This document shows, one piece after another, positions 1 to 9,500 of a DNA stretch of 35,486 nt (the first letter of the stretch is position 1; every line of letters begins with the position of its first letter). The stretch is from JBECKS01 sp040235395 (GTDB lineage: Bacteria; Pseudomonadota; Gammaproteobacteria; Pseudomonadales; JBECKS01): assembly GCA_040235395.1 (NCBI GenBank), contig JBECKS010000030.1, positions 1 through 35,486 of the forward strand, written 5' to 3'. A model generated the notes under the pieces. That model did no database searches. It had not been told where the DNA came from and saw only the letters and a program-made list of their open reading frames with translations. Both the position numbers and the translations under genes were made by a program.

Positions 1-827
1 CTGTGCAAGGTTTGCAGATTGGCGCGCCGGTAAAACTTAAAGGTGTGGTGCTTGGTGAAATTGTTGATATCCAGATTCATCTGGCTGATGAATCACAACC
101 TGTATTAACGGCAGTGACGGCTGATCTGGTGCTTTCACGTATCAGTAAGAACAATGAAAGTGTAGATCTTGATTTTATCAGGGAATCCATTGAAAACGGC
201 CTGAGGGCGCAACTGAATTTCCAGAGCCTGTTAACGGGTTTGTTATATGTGGAGCTGGATTATTTTCCTGATTCTGAACCTGTTCTTTACAACTTGCAGG
301 ATGATTATCTGGAACTGCCAACTGTTGCTAGAGGCTTTGATGAGATTACAAAAAATCTTCAGGAAATGAATATTAAAGGCCTCATTGGCAATGTGGAAAA
401 CCTGATTCTTCAACTTAACAAGGTAGTAGCTAGTGGAAAAATTGAACAGGCCTTAGGGAGTTTTGATGAGGCAGCAAAATCCGTAAACCTTACCTCAAAA
501 GAATTTGAAACGCTGGGGAGGAATCTTAATGAAACCAGTGTTGAGCTTTCAAAGCTTCTGGTTACGCTTAATGAAGGAGCGCCTGATATGGCAACACAGT
601 TGAATGAGAATTTAATCGTCTTGCAAAAAAGTCTCGATCAATTTAATCAAACAGCAAACACGCTCAATCATACTTTTTCAGAAGATTCGCCTCTGGTATT
701 TCAGTTGAATGAAACCATGCAGGATATTAGTAAGTCAGCACGCGCATTCCAGAATTTAAGTGAAACGCTTGAGCAGCAACCTGAAGCTATCTGGCGTGGC
801 AAAAGTTTAAGAGAGGGAGATAAATAA
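1..827 (+). CDS. pqiB: PqiB-like MCE-domain protein, C-terminal part (5' end outside window)
   Basis: C-terminal part of a periplasm-spanning MCE protein of the PqiB/MlaD superfamily, which forms stacked rings carrying lipids between inner and outer membranes. The first visible residues (GLQIGAPVKLKGVVLGEI) are the conserved start of an MCE domain, which runs to about residue 100 and includes GLRAQLNFQSLLTG. After it come roughly 170 residues of helical, Gln/Asn/Leu-rich sequence, as in the C-terminal needle of PqiB. The reading frame is already open at base 1, so the GTG at 3 is a valine inside the gene and not a start. The stop overlaps the next gene's ATG by one base. A pqiC-like lipoprotein follows, which supports a pqiABC-type operon with the rest upstream. 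PqiB rather than YebT is inferred from this neighbour. Confidence 0.85.
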   Translation, partial: VQGLQIGAPVKLKGVVLGEIVDIQIHLADESQPVLTAVTADLVLSRISKNNESVDLDFIRESIENGLRAQLNFQSLLTGLLYVELDYFPDSEPVLYNLQDDYLELPTVARGFDEITKNLQEMNIKGLIGNVENLILQLNKVVASGKIEQALGSFDEAAKSVNLTSKEFETLGRNLNETSVELSKLLVTLNEGAPDMATQLNENLIVLQKSLDQFNQTANTLNHTFSEDSPLVFQLNETMQDISKSARAFQNLSETLEQQPEAIWRGKSLREGDK

Positions 828-1399
828 TGAAGCGTTATTTTCTTTTAGTAACAATTTTTTCTGTTCTGTTTTCCTGCCAGCAGTCGATTCCTAAACGTTA
901 CTATTTGTTGAGCGCACCAGCTTCTGAACAAAGTGAACAGTCTATTTCTAAATTGATTGGTTTGGGTCCTATTGAATTGGCTGAATATCTGAATCGCCCC
1001 AACATGATTCGTATGCGTAGTGACAACACTTTGAACCTGAGTGGTAGTGATTATTGGGCAGAACCGCTGGAAAATGGCATTGTCAGAACCTTGGGTTTGA
1101 ACCTGACAAAACATGATGCGTCACGCATGGTGCAGGCCTTTCCCTGGCGCAGTGACAGTGTTCCTGCCTACAGCTTGCGAATCAGGATTAGCGAACTGAT
1201 TCAGAAAGATAATAAAGCCAGTATTAATGCGACATGGGAACTGATTGAAACATCCAGTAAGAAAATGCTAGAGCGAAAGCATTTCGTGCGAAGTATTGAT
1301 TCAGGATCGGGCGCAGAAAGTATGGCAGAAGCCTACAGCGCTTTACTGGCACAACTTGCTGATGAAATGCATGAAGCCTTGGTAAAAGTTGGGCAATGA
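827..1399 (+). CDS. pqiC: PqiC-like ABC-transport auxiliary lipoprotein
   Basis: 190-residue lipoprotein of the PqiC/YmbA family, known to sit on the outer membrane and work with PqiB in lipid trafficking. The N-terminus is a short lipoprotein signal with lipobox LFSC, putting the lipidated Cys at residue 17. The mature part begins with a family-like YYLLSAP stretch and has the expected GPIELAEYLNRP and YWAEPLENGI segments. It starts one base before the end of the upstream MCE gene and ends in a four-base ATGA overlap with the phosphodiesterase gene, so the three are probably translated together. Family placement is firm; the exact lipid substrate is unknown. Confidence 0.83.
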   Translation: MKRYFLLVTIFSVLFSCQQSIPKRYYLLSAPASEQSEQSISKLIGLGPIELAEYLNRPNMIRMRSDNTLNLSGSDYWAEPLENGIVRTLGLNLTKHDASRMVQAFPWRSDSVPAYSLRIRISELIQKDNKASINATWELIETSSKKMLERKHFVRSIDSGSGAESMAEAYSALLAQLADEMHEALVKVGQ

Positions 1400-1881
1400 A
1401 AATTGGTGTTGTCAGTGATACCCACAATAATCTCCCGAATTGCAGGAGAATTGTTGAGCTATTCAATGATGCGGGTGTTGAGCGTGTTATTCATACCGGT
1501 GATATCTCTCAAGTAAAAACTCTGGAAGTTTTTACAGACCTGGATGCAGATTTATACGGCGTATTTGGTAATAATGATGTGGAAAGGGAGTTGCTCGATG
1601 CCTTTCTTTCTGAAAGCCGTTTTCATTTTGTTGATCCGCCATTGGAGCTTGAATGGGCGGGTCGAAATATTATTGTGGTTCATGATCCACGAGATTTAGA
1701 ACATATGATGAAGGATCATCATGATGTGGTCTTGCATGGGCACACACATCGGCAGGTGATTGAGCGATGCGATAAGCGCTTACTGTTTAATCCAGGTGAA
1801 TGTGCAGGATTGATTGAAGGATTGAATTCGATAGGTGTTATTGATTTGCTTGAGTTGAGCGCAGAAGTTCTTAAGTTCTAA
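1396..1881 (+). CDS. YfcE/MJ0936-type metallophosphoesterase
   Basis: 161-residue calcineurin-like phosphoesterase of the small YfcE/MJ0936 group, which hydrolyses phosphodiesters with two bound metal ions. All motifs are present in order: DTH (D8, H10), GD (D36), GNND (58-61), VVHD and GHTH near the C-terminus. There is no signal peptide, so it is cytosolic. It starts inside the ATGA overlap with the lipoprotein gene, but this gene is not a usual part of pqi operons and its physiological substrate cannot be told. Its last 102 bases overlap the 3' end of the convergent SDR gene. Confidence 0.85.
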   Translation: MKIGVVSDTHNNLPNCRRIVELFNDAGVERVIHTGDISQVKTLEVFTDLDADLYGVFGNNDVERELLDAFLSESRFHFVDPPLELEWAGRNIIVVHDPRDLEHMMKDHHDVVLHGHTHRQVIERCDKRLLFNPGECAGLIEGLNSIGVIDLLELSAEVLKF

Positions 1882-2910
1882 TTTTTCACAATGTAAATTA
1901 TTTTTTTGCTTGGATTGCAGCCACTTCATCAAGGCAGAACCAGCTAGCTTAATCAGGATTTTCTGTCTGAAAAGCAGATGCAGATTTTTTCCACTGTATA
2001 AAACCTGAAATAATTCTTCGGGTGTATTTATTTTGTTGGTAAGTTTTTTATCCAGTTCTTCAATGGTCCACGGTGGATTGAATTCATGATTCTTGAAGCC
2101 AAGTAGTTGATCAGGGTTTCTGTGAAAATGGCCCACATAACCACCGGCTCCCCAGAAAACCCGTCCTGAAATTTCCTGTGCTGCATCACTGATTAAGTAG
2201 GCATACAGCGAAGAGACATAGGAAGGATCAGGTGGATTCAGTGAGGCTTCCATTAAACTGTCGTCCAGCAAGCCCCGTGAATTTAAGTCTTTAATCAGCT
2301 TTTCGTAATCATCGCCAGTGGATAAACGTGTTTTGGCACCAGGGCAAACAACATTGACGCGCACCTTGTGTTCTTTTAAATCCATTGCCATGGCATAGGA
2401 AAGGCTAGTAACAGCGCCCTTGCCCGAAGCATAACCAGTGCCACCATACATACCTAAAAAAGCATGTGAACTGGTATTGATGATAGCGCCATAGCCTTGT
2501 TTCGCCATGATGGGTGCAGCATGGCGGCAGGTGTTGAACGTAGCGTGAAGATGAACATCGATTAACTGCTGCCAGTCCTTAGGATCAATGTTCAGAATGG
2601 ATGTGCCTTCGGGTTCTGCAATGCCTGCGCAGTTAATCAGAGCGTCAATACTTCCAAAATGGTCAAGACAGCTTTGTATCAACTGGCCTGCAAAATCAAA
2701 GTCGCTCACGGAGCCACAACAGGCTATGACCTTGCCTGGAAGCGTGTTAGTAAGCGCTAGTGTTTCATTGAGCGCCTGTTCACCACGGGCATTGATAATG
2801 ACATTAGCACCTTCTGCAGCAAGCCTGACGGCAATGGCTTGGCCTATACCCATGCTTGAACCAGTAACAATTGCATTCTTGCCTTTGAGAGACAGCTTTT
2901 CTGAATTCAT
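1780..2910 (-). CDS. SDR-family oxidoreductase with unusual C-terminal extension
   Basis: Classical short-chain dehydrogenase/reductase using NAD(P)H. The cofactor motif TGSSMGIG lies near residue 17, the NAG-equivalent is INCAG, the catalytic Ser is in INTSSHA and the catalytic pair is in YASGK. The SDR fold is complete by about residue 260. About 115 more residues follow, ending in a basic, low-complexity tail. The reading frame runs 102 bases into the convergent phosphoesterase gene, which is unusual. A run of seven A on the coding strand (plus strand 1901-1907) precedes an out-of-frame TAA; one extra A would end the protein there as ...SKQKK, clear of the neighbour. Either the tail is real, or there is a frameshift or slippage at the run. 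The substrate cannot be predicted. Confidence 0.8.
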   Translation of the reverse strand: MNSEKLSLKGKNAIVTGSSMGIGQAIAVRLAAEGANVIINARGEQALNETLALTNTLPGKVIACCGSVSDFDFAGQLIQSCLDHFGSIDALINCAGIAEPEGTSILNIDPKDWQQLIDVHLHATFNTCRHAAPIMAKQGYGAIINTSSHAFLGMYGGTGYASGKGAVTSLSYAMAMDLKEHKVRVNVVCPGAKTRLSTGDDYEKLIKDLNSRGLLDDSLMEASLNPPDPSYVSSLYAYLISDAAQEISGRVFWGAGGYVGHFHRNPDQLLGFKNHEFNPPWTIEELDKKLTNKINTPEELFQVLYSGKNLHLLFRQKILIKLAGSALMKWLQSKQKNNLHCEKLELKNFCAQLKQINNTYRIQSFNQSCTFTWIKQ

Positions 2911-3027
2911 ATCGCCTTAGTTTTTATTGATAAATCTGCTATTTCTTGCTTAGGTATTTCTGTAGATGGACTATACTACTTTGCTTGTGCTTGATAAAAA
3001 ATAATAACAATAACTAGGAAAACAAAA

Positions 3028-4017
3028 ATGAAAAACTTAATTAAGATCCTTGGCATCAGTCTGTTGCTGATTACAACAACAACTTGGGCTGCCGATGGCA
3101 ATAAGTTTGTCAAGAATACTAAACGTATTGGTGTGTTGACGGTAAGTATAAGCCGAGTAGGTGATGACCGTGCTGCAAACCAATCTGTTCGTCAGGCAAT
3201 TCTTGAACATGCCAATGAAAATTTCACAGCGATGTTAGCATCATTGAGTGACTGGGAAGTTGTTCCTGCGAAGGAAATGGCAAAGCTAGAGGGGGTTAAT
3301 GACTTGAACAAGATGTCTGGCTCTGCTGATGTTGACAAGGCATTGAATAAACTTGCTGACCAGAATCAGTTGCCCATGGAAGATGATGCCATCATGAAGG
3401 AGCTGATGATTGCGGCCATGTCGATGAATATGAAAAAGATGAATCAGCTCAAGGAGAAAGCCATCGTACAAACCGCCAATGAAATGCAAAGCAAGGTTGA
3501 TTCAACAACAAAAAACAGACAGGCACTTCCAGGTTTGCCTGCGCTCTCTCTTGGCGCTGTAGAAGGTTATTTTGGTGATAAAACAGAAACGCAACAACAG
3601 CTTAAGGCGATAGATAAAATCTTTTCAGATCGAGTCAGTGAATTCTGTAAGAAAAATAATCTTGATGCTGTGGCTATTTATTATATTGCTGCTGAAGCAG
3701 GGCATGTGGGTGATACTTTCGTCAGTAATAGTGAGCGTACCAATGGTCATGTAAAAGCGAATACCTCAGTGCGTTTCATTCATCAGAATCCAAAATTCAG
3801 CTATAACCATGGCTATCCAAGAATGGATGATCTGGCGCCTTTCAAACTCAATACTCCTATCTATGTGGGTGTAGGCCATGTTGCTGCCATCCCAGAAAAT
3901 ATTGATCTGGCAGATCCTAAATCGGAAACACTGACAAAATTTAATGGTCTGGTTGATGATGCCAACAAGAGGCTTGAAAAAGGTTTGAGAAAGAAATTAA
4001 AACTGGATAAGAAGTAA
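3028..4017 (+). CDS. Secreted/periplasmic protein of unknown function, Met-rich centre
   Basis: 329 residues; I do not recognise a family. The N-terminus is a clear Sec signal (basic start, hydrophobic ISLLLITTTT, likely cleavage after TWA at residue 21), so the mature protein should be periplasmic or exported. After it come KRIGVLTVSISRVGDD, a helical region, and a Met-rich stretch (residues 117-138, seven Met in 22) that reads as an amphipathic helix. The C-terminal half includes a segment like LDAVAIYYIAAEAGHVGDTF, possibly an alpha/beta fold, and the end is Lys-rich. There is no lipobox and no second membrane helix. The ATG is preceded by a TAGGA ribosome site. It stands alone between a convergent-minus SDR and the wax ester synthase, with its own intergenic regions on both sides. 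Confidence 0.75.
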   Translation: MKNLIKILGISLLLITTTTWAADGNKFVKNTKRIGVLTVSISRVGDDRAANQSVRQAILEHANENFTAMLASLSDWEVVPAKEMAKLEGVNDLNKMSGSADVDKALNKLADQNQLPMEDDAIMKELMIAAMSMNMKKMNQLKEKAIVQTANEMQSKVDSTTKNRQALPGLPALSLGAVEGYFGDKTETQQQLKAIDKIFSDRVSEFCKKNNLDAVAIYYIAAEAGHVGDTFVSNSERTNGHVKANTSVRFIHQNPKFSYNHGYPRMDDLAPFKLNTPIYVGVGHVAAIPENIDLADPKSETLTKFNGLVDDANKRLEKGLRKKLKLDKK

Positions 4018-4150
4018 AACTGTTGAAAGTAGTGGTGTAGATTTATGAAAGATCTGGTAAGTGGTGCTTACAGTAATATTGCTTACTAAGAAGTATTGTG
4101 GATTGATATAGAACAAGCATCACTAACAAGTGATTTGAGAGAATAAGGAC

Positions 4151-5638
4151 ATGAGACAATTATCCCCGCTAGATGCAGCCTTCCTTTATTTTGAAACACC
4201 TCGCTCGCCCATGCATATTGGCGGCATTTATATTTTTGAAGGTGAATACACTTACGAACAGTTTCTTGCGCACATTACCTCGCGTCTGGATATTGCCTCT
4301 GTTTTTACCGAGCGTTTGGCAGAAGTGCCACTTGATATTGATTTGCCTTATTGGGTGCATGACCCAAATTTTGATATAGAGCTTCACTGTCCTCGCACGG
4401 CCCTGATTGCACCACATAATCTTGATGCCTTGATGACTATGTCTGCTGATATTTTTGCCAGACCACTTGATAGAACGCGTCCTTTATGGGAAGCCCATTT
4501 TATTGAAGGTTTAGACAAGGTTCGCGGTGTGAAAAAAGGTTCTTTCGCGATTCTTTTCAAGGTGCATCACGCAGCTATCGATGGTATTTCAGGTGAAGAA
4601 ATTCTTGCTGCCTTGCTCGATGTTGAACCCGGTGCAGTACGTGAAGTTAAGAAAGCCAAGCGTGCAAACAAAGCAAAAAAACCAGAACGTGTTCCTTATG
4701 ACCTGGAATTACTCGGTAAGGGTTTATTGTCTGCCATGCAAACGCGCAAGCAACTGATAAAGTTTGGACAGGAAACCTTGAAGTTTATTGGCAAGACTGG
4801 TTTTCAGCGTATAAGACAGGGAAAGCAATCTCCACCAGGACTGTTTTCAGCGCCACCTACTTTGTTTAACGACAGCATTTCACCTCATAAGGTATTTACT
4901 GGTGTGCAATTACCTTTAAAAACTATCAAGGAAATCAAAAAGCCTTTCGTGGGTGTTACCGTTAATGATGTGATTCTTGCGGTGGTAGCTGGAGCCTTAA
5001 AAAAATATCTAGAAGCCCATGATTGTTATCCAGAAAAATCCTTAACGGTGATGGTGCCTGTTTCTGTTCGCAGCAGAAAACAGAAAAATACCTTGGGTAA
5101 CCAGGTGGGTTCCATGTTGGTGTCTTTGGACACTCTTGAAAGTAATCCTCTTGAAAGATTAAAGGCTATTCACGAGAACACGCAGCAGGCAAAAGCCTAT
5201 CAGAAAGCATTGCATCTGGAATCCATGGCTCAGTTTGTGCCTTCATTATTGCAAACCATGGTGGCACGCTTGTATTCGCGTGTTCGTTTTTCACAAAAGA
5301 AAAAACCTGCCTTTAATCTTGTGGTAACTAATGTGCCAGGGCCACAGTTTCCTCTGTATTTTGATACGGCAAAATTACATAGTCAGTACGGTATGGCCCC
5401 CATTGTTGATGGCATGGGTTTAATGCTGGTGGTAATGAGTTATAACGGTAATGTGGGTATTGGTATTACTGCGTGCAGGGAGCTTATGCCAGATGCCAGT
5501 TTGCTAGCTTCGTATCTTGAAAAGGAACTTAAAGTTCTCCATGGAAAAGTGGTACCCAAGACACGCACCAGTAAAAAGAGTGTTAGTAAAAAGAAAGCAG
5601 CAACTAAAACAAAAACTCGCGTATCTAAGCCTAAGTAG
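4151..5638 (+). CDS. Wax ester synthase / diacylglycerol acyltransferase (WS/DGAT)
   Basis: Bifunctional acyltransferase that joins acyl-CoA to fatty alcohols or diacylglycerol, making storage wax esters or triacylglycerol at the membrane or lipid-body surface. The N-terminal signature MRQLSPLDAAFLYFE, the catalytic HHAAIDG (H139, H140, D144), a PLWEAH segment and the later NVPGP motif are all family hallmarks. At 495 residues it is slightly longer than the usual 450-480. The excess is a Lys/Arg-rich tail (470-495) and a basic linker just after the catalytic motif (164-180). The start ATG has an AAGGA ribosome site. The stop lies six bases from the end of the convergent response regulator gene. 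Family assignment is strong; substrate preference is not deducible. Confidence 0.93.
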   Translation: MRQLSPLDAAFLYFETPRSPMHIGGIYIFEGEYTYEQFLAHITSRLDIASVFTERLAEVPLDIDLPYWVHDPNFDIELHCPRTALIAPHNLDALMTMSADIFARPLDRTRPLWEAHFIEGLDKVRGVKKGSFAILFKVHHAAIDGISGEEILAALLDVEPGAVREVKKAKRANKAKKPERVPYDLELLGKGLLSAMQTRKQLIKFGQETLKFIGKTGFQRIRQGKQSPPGLFSAPPTLFNDSISPHKVFTGVQLPLKTIKEIKKPFVGVTVNDVILAVVAGALKKYLEAHDCYPEKSLTVMVPVSVRSRKQKNTLGNQVGSMLVSLDTLESNPLERLKAIHENTQQAKAYQKALHLESMAQFVPSLLQTMVARLYSRVRFSQKKKPAFNLVVTNVPGPQFPLYFDTAKLHSQYGMAPIVDGMGLMLVVMSYNGNVGIGITACRELMPDASLLASYLEKELKVLHGKVVPKTRTSKKSVSKKKAATKTKTRVSKPK

Positions 5639-5644
5639 TATTTA

Positions 5645-6526
5645 TTAATTTCCTAATAAGGTTCGAATGGCAAGTGCTGCTGCCGAAGTACGGTTGTCCA
5701 CGTCAATTTTGGGGAAAAGCTGTTCCAGATGTTTATTGATGGTTCGTGGGCTGATATTAAGAATCTCGGCAATTTCCTTGTTACTTTTTCCTTGTGCTAA
5801 CCAGAGTAGAACCTCTGACTCGCGTTTGGTGAGTTTTAGATTATTTTTCAGGATTGAAGCATCAAACATCGCTTCGCTTTGAATGATTCTTAGCAGGTGG
5901 GTCTCATCTTCCGCAGGCTTGAAATAACGAATCTGCACAGTCTGGTTTCCAATGGGATAGACAAGATCTCTTTTTTCATGCGCTTTAAGCCAGCTTGCAA
6001 GTGATGAAAAAAAATCTTCCCGACTTTGTATGTGTTCGAGAAGATTATGTGCTTCCTGAGTTGACCATTGAATGTGGCCAGTATCGTCCACTGAAAAAAT
6101 AAACTGTTTAACACTATCAAGTGCAGATTGTGCGCCTCGTATCAAACGGGCATTGCTAGTGTGTGACTTGATGCGTGCCAGTAATTCGATGGGTTGTATA
6201 GGTTTAGTAACGTAATCATTACCACCACTTTCAAAAGCTTTAACCAGGCTGTCTGTTTCAGTTAGCCCTGTCATGAAAATGATGGGTGTGTGCGGAAGAC
6301 TCTGCCTAATCAGTTGGCAACATTCAAAACCATCCATCACAGGCATAACGGCATCCATGAGAATTACATCAGGTGTGATCTGTCCAGTAATCATTAAGGC
6401 CTGTTGTCCGTTAAGAGAAATCAGAACGGTATAGCCAGCATCATCTAATGACGCATTAATCATCCCAAGGGAATCAGGGGAGTCATCAACCACTAGAATG
6501 ATGGGATTATGTTTATCTGTTTTCAT
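5645..6526 (-). CDS. LuxR/NarL-type response regulator with central PAS-like domain
   Basis: Transcription factor of a two-component pair. Residues 9-120 are a receiver domain with D14/D15, phospho-acceptor D58 (VILMDAVMP), T86 and K108. Residues about 230-288 are a LuxR-type helix-turn-helix (LTKRESEVL, SNKEIAEILNISPRTINKHL). The roughly 105 residues between look like a degenerate PAS-type domain (FIFSVDDTGHIQWS and a later YFKPAEDETHLL). That is unusual, since most NarL-type regulators have only a short linker. Its ATG overlaps the end of the histidine kinase gene by four bases and has a strong AGGAAGG site inside that gene, so the two are co-translated. It probably acts on the porin-urt-ure promoter region; this is inferred from position only. 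Confidence 0.9.
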   Translation of the reverse strand: MKTDKHNPIILVVDDSPDSLGMINASLDDAGYTVLISLNGQQALMITGQITPDVILMDAVMPVMDGFECCQLIRQSLPHTPIIFMTGLTETDSLVKAFESGGNDYVTKPIQPIELLARIKSHTSNARLIRGAQSALDSVKQFIFSVDDTGHIQWSTQEAHNLLEHIQSREDFFSSLASWLKAHEKRDLVYPIGNQTVQIRYFKPAEDETHLLRIIQSEAMFDASILKNNLKLTKRESEVLLWLAQGKSNKEIAEILNISPRTINKHLEQLFPKIDVDNRTSAAALAIRTLLGN

Positions 6527-9500
6527 CTCTTGCCTTCCTGTTCAATAAAGGATTTCAAGCCCACTAAATCAAGTTTTCCAAGATAGGATTCCGCATAACA
6601 AATAAAGTCACTGAAATCTGAGGAATTTTTTAATCCATCAATGACTTCATGCACGCCATTAAGAAAACCGATGGTGCAGTACTCCGTAATCTTTTTCAGA
6701 ATTTCTTCATCAGGAAAATTAATATCCTGAGGTTCTGGCGTTTTGTCTGGTTTCTTGAGATTAATATCAATGTCATGCAACCATGTTAGTTTCAGATGAT
6801 GACCAATTTTTTCTAACAGCGTATCAAAGCGAACAGGTTTGATGATGTAAGCATCGTGGAGTCGCGCTTCCATTTTATCTTCATCAATTTCAATGGCATT
6901 ACCAGAAATCATAATGATGGGTACATTAATTCCATTAGTCTTGATGTATTCAGCAACTTCCCAGCCGTTGTATTCGGGCATGAATATGTCAAGAAAAACC
7001 AGATCGATTGCGAGTTCATCAAGCTTTTCTATTGCCTGCCTGCCATTTTCAGCCTGTATTAGGGTAAAACCTAAAGGAATAAGCCATTCACAAATCAGTT
7101 GTCTGTGTTTTAGTTGATCATCGGCAATCAGGATAGTTTTTCTTGGTCCTTTGTAACCAATCACTGGAAGAGACGTATTTCGCTTACTGCTTACCTGTGT
7201 TGATTTGGGTAAGAGAATGGATAGCGTAAAGCGACTACCTATACCATATTCACTTTCAACAGCAATATCGCCACCCAATAATTCGCTGAGTAGTCGAGAA
7301 ATGGAAAGGCCTAATCCCGTGCCTAAGCGGAATTCATTTTTGTTGTCATCGACCTGTTCAAAAGGATCAAAGATACGTTCAAAATCTTCGGGTTTTATTC
7401 CAATACCAGAATCTTCAACCACGAATTTTGCAACCTGATTTCTGTAGGAAATTTTCAGGCATACGCCACCTTGATTGGTAAATTTAATGGCATTGGAAAT
7501 CAGGTTAATCAGAATCTGTCTGAAACGTTTCTGGTCAGTGGAAGCATAATCCGGAAGTTGCTCAATGCCTTCATAAGTGAAAGTAATACCTTTTTCATTG
7601 GCTTGTTGGTGAAACATCTGGACGATCTGTTCAACCGTAAGGCGAATGTTCACAGATTCCTTATGAATATATTTAAGACGTTTGGCTTCTATTTTTGAAA
7701 TTTCAAGCAAGCCCTCAATAATGTCAGCTAGGTGTTCACTGCTTCTTAGAATCACACTTGCAGCTTCCCTTGCCTTGGGAGGAAGGTTCTCATTCTTTTC
7801 AAGTAATTGCGCATAACCGAACACAGTATTTAATGGTGTACGAAGTTCATGACTGACACTGGAGAGATAACGTGTTTTTGACTGGTTTGCAGAATCCGCA
7901 GCTTCTTTTGCTAGTTCCAGTTGTCGTGAAGTCTGTTTGTTAGTAATGATTTCTTTTTCGAGTAGTGCTGCGTTGTTCTGCAATTCATCGAGAGCCTTGG
8001 CTTTTGTGTTTTCTGCAAGCACATAGAGCCATATTAGAATGCCCATCACGATAGATAACAGGAAAAATACCTGCCATAGCACCTTACTGATAATGAAAAG
8101 AACGTTTTCATCCTGAATATTGAGCGTGAAAAACACCATCAATAACAAAGTGGAAATAAGCAGACTCGTTAAGGAGAAAATAGAAAAGAAATGACCAACT
8201 TTTGATTGAAGCAGGTTTGCCATCTTTTCTGGTAGCAGTCTAATAAAGATAGCATTCAACTGTTCGCGAATGCCTGCATCTGGTCGACATTGATCTCTGC
8301 ATAAAGATTCTAGAGAGCAGCATAGGGAGCAGATATCGCCTGCATAGTATGGACAGTGGAGGATATCTTCCTTATCAAAAACGTTCCTGCAAATCTTGCA
8401 CTCACAACGTTCGCTAATCTTAATACGATTATCTGTGTCCTGGTCTAGATAACTTTTGTGTAAGTAATATTTTCCCTTGGTTAAATAAGCAATCAGTGGT
8501 GCTGTTAGAAAAGGTAGGAAAAATGCAATGAAGGGTGCTAGCGCTTTTATATATGAACCATAGATACCAATTTCTGCAGTAATACCAATGAAAGAGGCGA
8601 GCAACATGGAAAAAAATCCCACAGGATTGATGTCGTAAAGTTTTCCACGTTTGAATTCCAGGACTTTTGGTCGTAAACCCAGATGCCAGTTAATCACCAA
8701 ATCGGCAACCAGTGCTCCAATCCATGAAAGCACTAGCGATGAAAAGGTAATCAGTATGTTTTCAAATGCTTTATAAACTCCAAGCTCCATCAAAAGCACG
8801 GCGATGGAAACGTTAAAGAAAAGCCAGACGATTCTTCCCGGGTGGTTATTGGTTAGACGGGAAAAAAAGTTGGACCAGGCAAGTGACCCAGCATAAGCAT
8901 TGGTTACATTGATTTTTAATTGGGAAATAATCACAAAGAAGCAGGCAACAATTAGTGCGATTTCCTTGTTGTGAAACAGGTATTCAAAAACCACGATATA
9001 CATGCGTGTTGGATCATCGGCCTGGTCGGGGGAAATGCCGTAATCCATGGCAAGCACAGCAAGAAAGGAGCCGGCAACCAGTTTCAGGATGCCGATAAAA
9101 ATCCATCCTGGTCCAGAAAAAAGTAAAGCTAGCCACCATGAAAAAGTATCTTTTTTTTCATCGGGTAGAAAACGTAAGTAATCTACCTGTTCACCGTTCT
9201 GGGCTATTAAAGGAAAAATGACAGCCGCTGCAGCACCAAATAAAAAAATATTAAATCCAGTTTGAGAATTTTTTTGTGCGCTTCCCGTAAATTCAAACCA
9301 GGTATCAAGACTGTCTTGATGATTGAGGAAAACAATGACTAGAGGAATAAATTGAAGCAGTGCCCATAAAGGTTGGGTAAGTAACTGAAAGCGACTTATG
9401 CGAGTGATACCATGTGTTACGAGAGGGATAACAATAATTGCACTGATGATGTAAGCGAGAAGAATGGGTATGCCAAAAAGAATTTCTAATGCTGAAGACA

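Noticed and set aside
2946..2977. TTGCTT and TATACT boxes before the 329-residue gene
   Set aside because: The -10-like box is good but the spacer is 20 bases, too long for sigma-70; no better -35 was found.
4057..4090. Short inverted repeats GTAAG/CTTAC and AGTAA/TTACT after the unknown gene
   Set aside because: Only five-base arms and no T-run; too weak to call a terminator.
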